From Clusia tigrina (Eukaryota > Arthropoda > Insecta > Diptera > Clusiidae), in the NCBI GenBank assembly GCA_920105625.2, contig OV050033.1, forward strand, positions 124,557,821-124,621,820: a stretch of 64,000 nt of DNA. Direction: 5' to 3'. Positions 58,403-64,000 of the stretch are shown here, one piece after another. Below the pieces are notes generated by a model, which worked only from the letters and a program-made list of their open reading frames with translations, searched no databases and had not been told where the DNA came from. Positions within the stretch are counted from its first letter, which is position 1. The number at the start of each line of letters is the position of its first letter. A program made the position numbers and the translations under genes.

Positions 58403-59459
58403 AGATGGAAAGGATGTTGGAGAAATCCTACCAAACCAGGCTTATAGTTTAAGTAAACCTTTCAAAATGATTTAACATTGTTTTCATTTCACTTTTTTAT
58501 TAAAATTATATTGAAAAGAACAATGATTGCCTCAGTAAAAAGTTTCAAGTGTGCAATTATATCAGGTTTGATCGCCGACACAGGGCCGTGAAGATGGTGG
58601 AGTGCCGGTTCCAACTCGTTTATGTTATTATATATTAATTGTAAACAGCGGCAGAAATTCGACCGGACTTTAGGGAACTTCAACAATTTAGGGTAAGGTA
58701 TTTGTTTGGATCGATTATAATCAGCCATCGACTTAAAAGACCGAACAAAGTTATTGCACCTGCCCAATTCATTCGCTAATTCTCTTCTGTATCTTACCCT
58801 GTATCCACATCATAAAAATTCAACTGTGCATATCACGGCTGGCGACCGTATTCGGAACTTAACGCACCAGTACGATGGTAAAATATGGCACGTATTTTAA
58901 CATATTAAACGGCAGTCAAAGTTGTATCAGACAACTTGGCCTCTGAACTAACCATTGCAAATCAAGAATTACAAGAACGAATATTTGAAATAAAATTTCT
59001 GGAACGTTGCTTAATTTTTGGGTCATCTAAATTAAAGCCGACGAAAAGACTTTAGACGAATGCATTTGGATTAAACGGTGATAAGTGAACCTTACTGTAA
59101 TATACTCGGGATAATGATCCGTTGGAGTTTTAGATTGCCGAAAACGAATCCCGTTCTTTATTCACACACTTTCTTTGAGACCCGTGGCTTGACTGCCGAT
59201 GACAATGTTTATGTTTTGAAGTAGAGCTTACAGTACTAAAGTTCACATAGAGCTTACAGTACTACAGTTCACATAAAGCTTACATTATAACTTATAATCT
59301 ACTAATGACACAAAGTCATATGTCTAAAAGTATGCAATAGAACTCTCTATATAACACTTCCCTTTGTGACAACATAATGCAAATGTTTAATTGTTACCTG
59401 ATATAATCTCTGAACGGAAATGTAAGGCACCACAGAATGAACAATGTAATGATAAATCA
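58403..59459. other. Unassigned, with one open minus frame
   Basis: On the minus strand 58,489-58,830 codes for a Cys/Arg-rich peptide (GRCNNFVRSFKSMADYNRSK, PKLLKFPKVRSNFCRCLQLI) that looks transposon-derived but matches no family I can name. Near 59,225-59,300 an AGCTTACAGTACT(A)CAGTTCACATA unit is repeated three times. Confidence 0.35.
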
Positions 59460-60425
59460 CCTTATTGGAATCAATTAAGGTTACGTTAGGCCCTTAAGAA
59501 ATCTTAAGATCGAAACTGTCCCTAATTGTGCGACCTCTTCTAGTCCTCCAAACCAAGGGGCTGTCAGTTGTGTTAGGCGCATTTTCGATAGTGCGAGGGA
59601 TAGGTATAGTAGATGCTCCAAAGTTTCCCTTGTGCCCTGCCCCCCACATTTCCTGGATTCATTGTTGTTTGTGCGTCCCATCCATTTAGCGTGTACCGCC
59701 GTTAGATAGTGACCTGTCCGTATTCCTTCTACCGTTCTGCAATCCTAACTCGGAAGTGGCAGTATTGATTTGATCTGAGTGCCGTACTGTATGCACATCA
59801 GCTTTGCGACTTTACATGTGGTATCTTCCACCTTTCTCATCATGTCATCTTCAATACGGCTATTGATCATTTTTAGAGGCATCAGCTTGTAACTTTTTAC
59901 TGGAGCGTCATAAAATCTTGAAATTTTGTGACAATAAAGTACTCGTGCCTCTTGTCAATTTAAGCTGTCGCGCATAGCTATGCTACCCTGGACTCCCAAA
60001 TCAAACACTGATAAAACTTCAAATGGCCCTAACTTCTATACTGTGCGTCCTAAGTTACTTACTTGCTCGTTTGGTAGTAAGATTCCGTGTTTAGCAATTT
60101 CACCCATACTCTCGTTTCCTTCTATGTTCTTATGCCCTGGCAACTTCCGGTTGGTGGCCAGTCTATCCATTGCTGCCTTGCATTCCAGATCATGTCTGGA
60201 AGATGCACGGCTTGAAGTTATAGCTTGGATGGCAGCCTGGCTCCCTATGTTGAAGTTTATTGTGGGGTTCGTAGTTTCTGCTATGCCGGCGAGCTCTGTG
60301 CCATGCTGCAAAAACTTCCGCTTGAAAAATACTGCAGTAGTCGGTAGTCTGAAAGGCTGTCTGATATCTAGATCTAATCGTAGTCTCGTTAACGCTGCAA
60401 ATCTCTGTTAAGCAGATCACGCATT
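59460..60425 (-). mobile_element. R1/LOA-like LINE RNase H and C-terminus
   Basis: Minus-strand reading: RNase H block INFNIGSQAAIQAITSSRAS (D of SDSQAA lost), GHKNIEGNESMGEIAKHG (60,036-60,311), then RTNNNESRKCGGQGTRETLE with an H near the zinc-knuckle end (59,481-59,681). Broken by shifts. Its upstream end joins Helitron sequence. Confidence 0.8.
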
Positions 60426-60429
60426 GAGC

Positions 60430-61520
60430 GAGTTGGTGACACCATGCAAAGGCTTTGTTTGCAATTGCTAAGTAAATGTCTTCAATCATGATCAATGCTT
60501 CATTATCCATTTCCGGTGTGTACAGCAAGTGTGGATTTGACGTACTACGGCGAAGTCTGTTCAAAATATCTTCAGTCAGGAAATCTGGATAACTTCTCCA
60601 TAGTCCAAGTGGAGTTGATGGGAAACATGATGATTGCAAATAGTATTCTTATTTGGTGAGGAGTAGATGAAACTGCAGCATCGGCAAGGGTACCCTCCCA
60701 GTGTACGTCATCTTCCAGTTAAAGCAATCGTTGACACGCCTCATGATATGTTGCTCACAATAGTCTATCAACTGTTTTAAGGCTTTGAAATGATGTTGGA
60801 CTACGAACGTTAACCAATAATAAACGCAAATTAAAAACACTCTGCATTGTTGGGGTCAACTGTGTAAATACGTCCCAAAGCATCTGTCGAGAACACATTT
60901 GGGTAACCATGGATTGGTTTTCCTTGCTTAAGCCTTTCAAACATTTTTTTCGATTTATACCAGTATAATATTGAGGTACTTCTGGCGTGCTGGCGAAAGT
61001 ATCTGATGCACACAATTTAAAAAGTTCGGTTAATGTTGTGGATGGTGGTGTCGCTGTTCTTTGCTGTGCGGTTGCAGCGGTGAAATAAACGCGTTGACCA
61101 TATTTCAGATGGACAGCTAAATGAACTACGGTTGGATGTCTCACATGAATTGGGAATGTAAAAATCCTCCTCACCGCCTCATTACTGCTGACATAACGCC
61201 CTAATTGAAATTAAGTGATTTCATCGTTTCTTTTTGGATCAGGCACACCAAACACAGCCATGTCGCTACCTTTATTTACGTATTTACAGATGTACTTCAT
61301 GGACTTCACCGAATTAAAATACTCCACGTTAATGTGGGCTTTGTACGTCTTGGACAAAATTGGTGAATACGGCACGATCCAACGATTATCAACTTCAATG
61401 TATTGATCTCTCATTAAGATAGTTGTTGATTTTCCGTTATCCTCTGGCGTCTGGCGACGATATAACGGGTATCCGTCATTGCCTGTAACTGTGTCTGATG
61501 AGTAGTGTGCCTAATATTAT
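60430..61520 (-). mobile_element. Helitron Rep/helicase protein fragment, decayed
   Basis: From high to low coordinate on the minus strand: AHYSSDTVTGNDGYPLYRRQ (61,510-61,440), YIEVDNRWIVPYSP and AHINVEYFNSVKSMKYICKY, VNKGSD (61,410-61,250), MRRIFTFPIHVRHPTVVHLAV (61,174-61,100), LTELFKLC (about 61,030), and, after shifts, TCFPSTPLGLW and EDIYLAIANKA (60,640-60,460). This is the N-terminal helicase-like part typical of Helitron proteins, in correct order. The downstream helicase core is not present before LINE sequence begins, so it is truncated. No terminal hairpin found. Confidence 0.88.
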
Positions 61521-62290
61521 TAATGATCATAATAGTGTATCAGAAAAATATTTGGCGATATTAAATGGGGTGCTTTTTGGGGCGGAAATAGTATTACAAT
61601 TTCAATTCCCGACACCCTGAAAAGTGAGTTCCCCACAGGCAAACGGGTTGTTTATCACTAGTGGGGCAAAAAGGTGCCAATATTATTACCTTCTGTCCAT
61701 GTAGTCAGTACCCAAGCTTCAGTTCCCATCTTCCCTGAATTCTACTAATTGAAGCTTTACCGAGCATTCATCTTGCCGGCAGCTGTCGATCACGTTGCCA
61801 CCTTAGCAATCCCGGGCACAGCTGATAATAAGGCACATGTTGAAACACTCCTCGTAAACCGCGAATTGTGCGTTGACATCGCATAGTCATGGCGGAAGAA
61901 GGAGGTCGTCGTGCTAAAATAAGATTGCAGCAGTTCTCACATTTAATTATATGAACACAGTGCAATAATGAATTGCAGGGTTTGGAGATCAAAGCGTGGA
62001 CCATATTAAATACGGGTCTCATTTCTATTTGTTCTTAGGTGTAATCATGTTATCAGTATTGACTACTATTAACATTATTTGAATGTCTGCAATATCCTCA
62101 TAAAATACCACTAAGTTCACTATGCAACAACAATTCAATCTCGATTCACACACATAAAAGAATACCATGGAAACAGCACAAGAAAGTCCCAAGCTACAGT
62201 GTAAATATTAAAGCGTGGCTACAGAGCACATTTCTATACGCACGTGTTACAATTCAATATTCAGATAAACTTAAAACATACAAATGCTTA
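61521..62290. other. Unassigned, probably transposon debris
   Basis: May include the 5' end of the Helitron. The minus frame 61,768-62,022 has a few Cys residues (SKPCNSLLHCVHIIKCENCC) and could be Helitron-linked, but I do not recognise it. Confidence 0.3.
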
Positions 62291-62460
62291 ATAAGAAAGA
62301 TCTTAGTACTGGATTTATGTGGGGGAGAGTGAATTCATGGCAAACAGCATGCATAAAGTGTAGCTAATGGGACTATGTGGGCGTGGTAGCTTATATTGAA
62401 GCAAGCTACTTAACTGAATATAGAGAGCCAAGGAAATTCTAGGCACGTGTAGAATACTAG
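62290..62460 (+). repeat. Second copy of the 57,430-57,600 block
   Basis: Same orientation and clearly similar, at about 470 bp before the start of the CBM39 copy 3 gene. The first copy precedes CBM39 copy 2 by about 580 bp. Confidence 0.75.
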
Positions 62461-62793
62461 ATTGTAATGTGTTGATTATGTTTAAAACCTTTGTGGACAG
62501 AGCCTGTTTCTCATTTCGTTTCATTGACGCATGAAAAATACAAAGTAACAATAAGAATTGTACACAAGCCTAAAACGATATTAGAACACTTTTTTCCTTC
62601 CCAAGTTTCCTAATTGCACTTCAGTTCGTGTGTAGTTCTTATTTGCCTGGCAAGTGCGCAACTTTTATAAAACCTACAAAAGTTTTAAACCACTTGTTTT
62701 CTAGGGCAAATTCAAAGCTCGGTTTCAGTCAAGTCACTGTCATTTAAACAAATATACGTCAATGGAATACTCAGAACAAATAACTAAAACAAA

Positions 62794-62876
62794 CACCACC
62801 ACAGAAACATGAGCAGCTTCTCTGGGTGGTTTCACTGTAGTGGTGGTGTTGTGACTGACCCCAAATGATATAAGAG
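62794..62876 (+). promoter_or_regulatory. Promoter of CBM39 gene copy 3
   Basis: CACCACCAC (62,794-62,802) and inverse GTGGTGGTG (62,840-62,848), then TGACCCCAAAT and TATAAGAG (62,869-62,876), 51 bp before the ATG. Sequence, order and spacing are as in copy 1, including the 5' UTR ending CATCATAGTAAAACGCC. Confidence 0.65.
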
Positions 62877-62926
62877 TCGAACATTTTCTGAAGGTTTCTA
62901 TTGATATTCCATCATAGTAAAACGCC

Positions 62927-63463
62927 ATGTTATCTTCCGTCAGATACTCCATCCTCGTGCTTTCGTCACTGCTGGTGTGCAGTGCCGTTTTCGTTCACGA
63001 AGAAAAAGGCGTGGTGGTGAAGATTTACAAAAATGGATTCGAAGTCTCCATTTCAAATAATGACTATGATTCAGTTGAATTTGATTGGCTAAAAAATGAC
63101 GAGTTTGGTAGCGACAAAGGGGTGGACATGGAAGCGCAAGATAATGGACTCTGGGTATATGAAAATTGCGATGCACAGCAATTCACCAAGGACGATACTT
63201 TCTCGTACGCACTTTATATTAACAAAATCGACATTATTAAAGGCATATTTATCGTTCCTGAGATTGGTGATGGCCCATTTTTCTGCGAGGATTTAGCAAG
63301 TGCGGAATCAGAAAGTGTGGATTTAGAAAGTGCGGATGCAGAAAATGAGGATACGGAAAGCGAGGATTCAGAAAGTGAAGATTCAGAAAGTGAAGATTCG
63401 GAAAATGAGGATTCAGAAAGTGAAGATTCAGAAAGTGATGATAAAAAATATAAGTCAGTATAG
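62927..63463 (+). CDS. Secreted CBM39 protein with acidic repeat tail, copy 3
   Basis: Single-exon gene of 178 residues. The signal peptide (1-22) is nearly identical to copy 1. Residues 29-112 form the CBM39 module: IYKNGFEVSI (33-42), LWVYENC (75-81), then a strand-rich part where copy 1 has LELKLGD but this one has QFTKDDT. From about 121 to 172 the protein is almost only Glu, Asp and Ser, in ESEDS units encoded by a 15-base tandem repeat, followed by KKYKSV. A secreted, acidic tail of this kind could be phosphorylated or bind metal or cationic surfaces, but that is inference. Family role: glucan recognition or an immune effector. AATAAA at 63,690-63,695. Confidence 0.8.
   Translation: MLSSVRYSILVLSSLLVCSAVFVHEEKGVVVKIYKNGFEVSISNNDYDSVEFDWLKNDEFGSDKGVDMEAQDNGLWVYENCDAQQFTKDDTFSYALYINKIDIIKGIFIVPEIGDGPFFCEDLASAESESVDLESADAENEDTESEDSESEDSESEDSENEDSESEDSESDDKKYKSV
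63295..63450. repeat. 15-bp coding tandem repeat in CBM39 copy 3
   Basis: Units GATTCAGAAAGTGAA (DSESE) and variants GAAAATGAG, about nine to ten in all, with the most regular ones at 63,350-63,440. Copy 2 has the same motif about four times. Confidence 0.9.
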
Positions 63464-63689
63464 AGATGTAGAGGATGTTGGAGCAATCCTGTCAAACCTA
63501 CACTAACCAAAGGAAAGGACCAATGAAAGAAAAGTAATATACGCAGATAATATTAGTTTAGAAAATATAGAATAGAGATGGGAAGGGTGTTGGACCAATT
63601 CCTCCCTTACCAAGCAAAAGGACAAAAGGCTTCCAGTTTAAACAGACCTTTTAATATTGTTTTCAAGTAAATTTTTTTGAAATTCTTTA

Positions 63690-63695
63690 AATAAA
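63690..63695 (+). terminator. Poly(A) signal of CBM39 copy 3
   Basis: AATAAA. Between the stop and this site the segment with AGAGATG(T/G)...GGA(T/G)GTTGGA occurs twice, an internal duplication of the 3' UTR. Confidence 0.65.
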
Positions 63696-63904
63696 ACAAT
63701 ATTCGCATTATTAAAAAGTTTCAACAGCCAAAAATGGGTAATAAAATAGACCAAAATTAATATACCATTTCTATACGGGTTTCTTTCAAGAAGGAATTCT
63801 TCAGTCTTATAAGGAACACCTTTTTAATAGAAGCAATCAGAAGTCTTTTGACTTTTCTGAGGAGCTCTCCTTGAATTTATTAAAGAGAAATTCTTTTTAT
63901 TAGG

Positions 63905-64000
63905 TGATTTAATACCGTGTGAGGCTTCAGAGAAGGCGATCCACTGTCGTACCACCTCTTCAATTTCACCATGGAAGGGGTAATGCAGAAGGCCGGTGTG
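63905..64000 (+). mobile_element. Reverse transcriptase fragment running off the window
   Basis: One frame reads GFREGDPLSYHLFNFTMEGV then MQKAGV, the RT block usually written G(L/V)RQGDPLSxLLFN. It is a LINE-type RT, with a stop just before the block; family not resolved from so little. Confidence 0.7.

Noticed and set aside
63214..63510. Minus-strand frame of 98 codons with SLSESS repeats
   Set aside because: It is the antisense of the acidic tail of CBM39 copy 3; a 15-base repeat without stops in one frame leaves other frames open too.
1..64000. CRISPR arrays, bacterial operons, rRNA or tRNA genes
   Set aside because: Repeats are degenerate minisatellites without spacers, the genes have introns and poly(A) signals, and no cloverleaf or rRNA-like segment was noticed.

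Overview
The window is nuclear DNA of an insect, almost certainly a higher fly; a tephritid-like fruit fly is my guess. The evidence is intron-containing genes with consensus GT/AG splice sites, TATA boxes and AATAAA signals, fly-restricted families (DUF1091; secreted CBM39-only GNBP-like proteins), and remains of BEL/Pao, copia, Jockey-like and R1/LOA-like LINE elements and a Helitron. It holds few genes: most of it is intron, degenerate minisatellite and decayed transposon. Most long open frames are repeat-derived or chance.

Layout. 1-4,290: 3' part of a broken BEL/Pao retrotransposon with pol, an env-like frame and a probable LTR. About 4,300-39,961: the first two exons of Nup88 (mbo in Drosophila) on the minus strand and their surroundings. 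Exon 1 is 39,749-39,961 and exon 2 is 14,983-15,152; the intron between them is about 24.6 kb and later exons are not seen. These introns carry about fifteen unrelated minisatellite arrays, several LINE scraps, and one possible 5' exon of a plus-strand gene (about 25,540-26,019). Exon 2 lies between two near-identical inverted arms (13,646-13,882 and 15,485-15,720).

About 40,000-47,000: AT-rich DNA upstream of Nup88, minisatellites and LINE remnants. 47,155-48,390: an intact three-exon DUF1091 secreted-protein gene with TATA box and poly(A) signal.

51,089-63,463: a small cluster of secreted CBM39 proteins, the beta-glucan-binding module of insect GNBP/beta-GRP proteins without the glucanase-like domain. 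Copy 1 (51,089-51,481) and copy 3 (62,927-63,463) look intact and share a promoter, signal peptide and 3' UTR; copy 3 has gained an acidic Ser/Glu/Asp repeat tail. Copy 2 (58,181-58,402) keeps only the C-terminal half plus a tail. Between them lie a minus-strand copia element apparently split by plus-strand LINEs, a decayed Helitron joined to a LINE RNase H fragment, and, at the right edge, the start of another reverse transcriptase.

Nup88 is a housekeeping nuclear-pore gene; the CBM39 genes are probably immune effectors or recognition proteins by family; the DUF1091 protein is a secreted protein of unknown role. No operon-like link exists. Exon boundaries come from splice consensus, reading phase and protein resemblance recalled from memory, without database searches.
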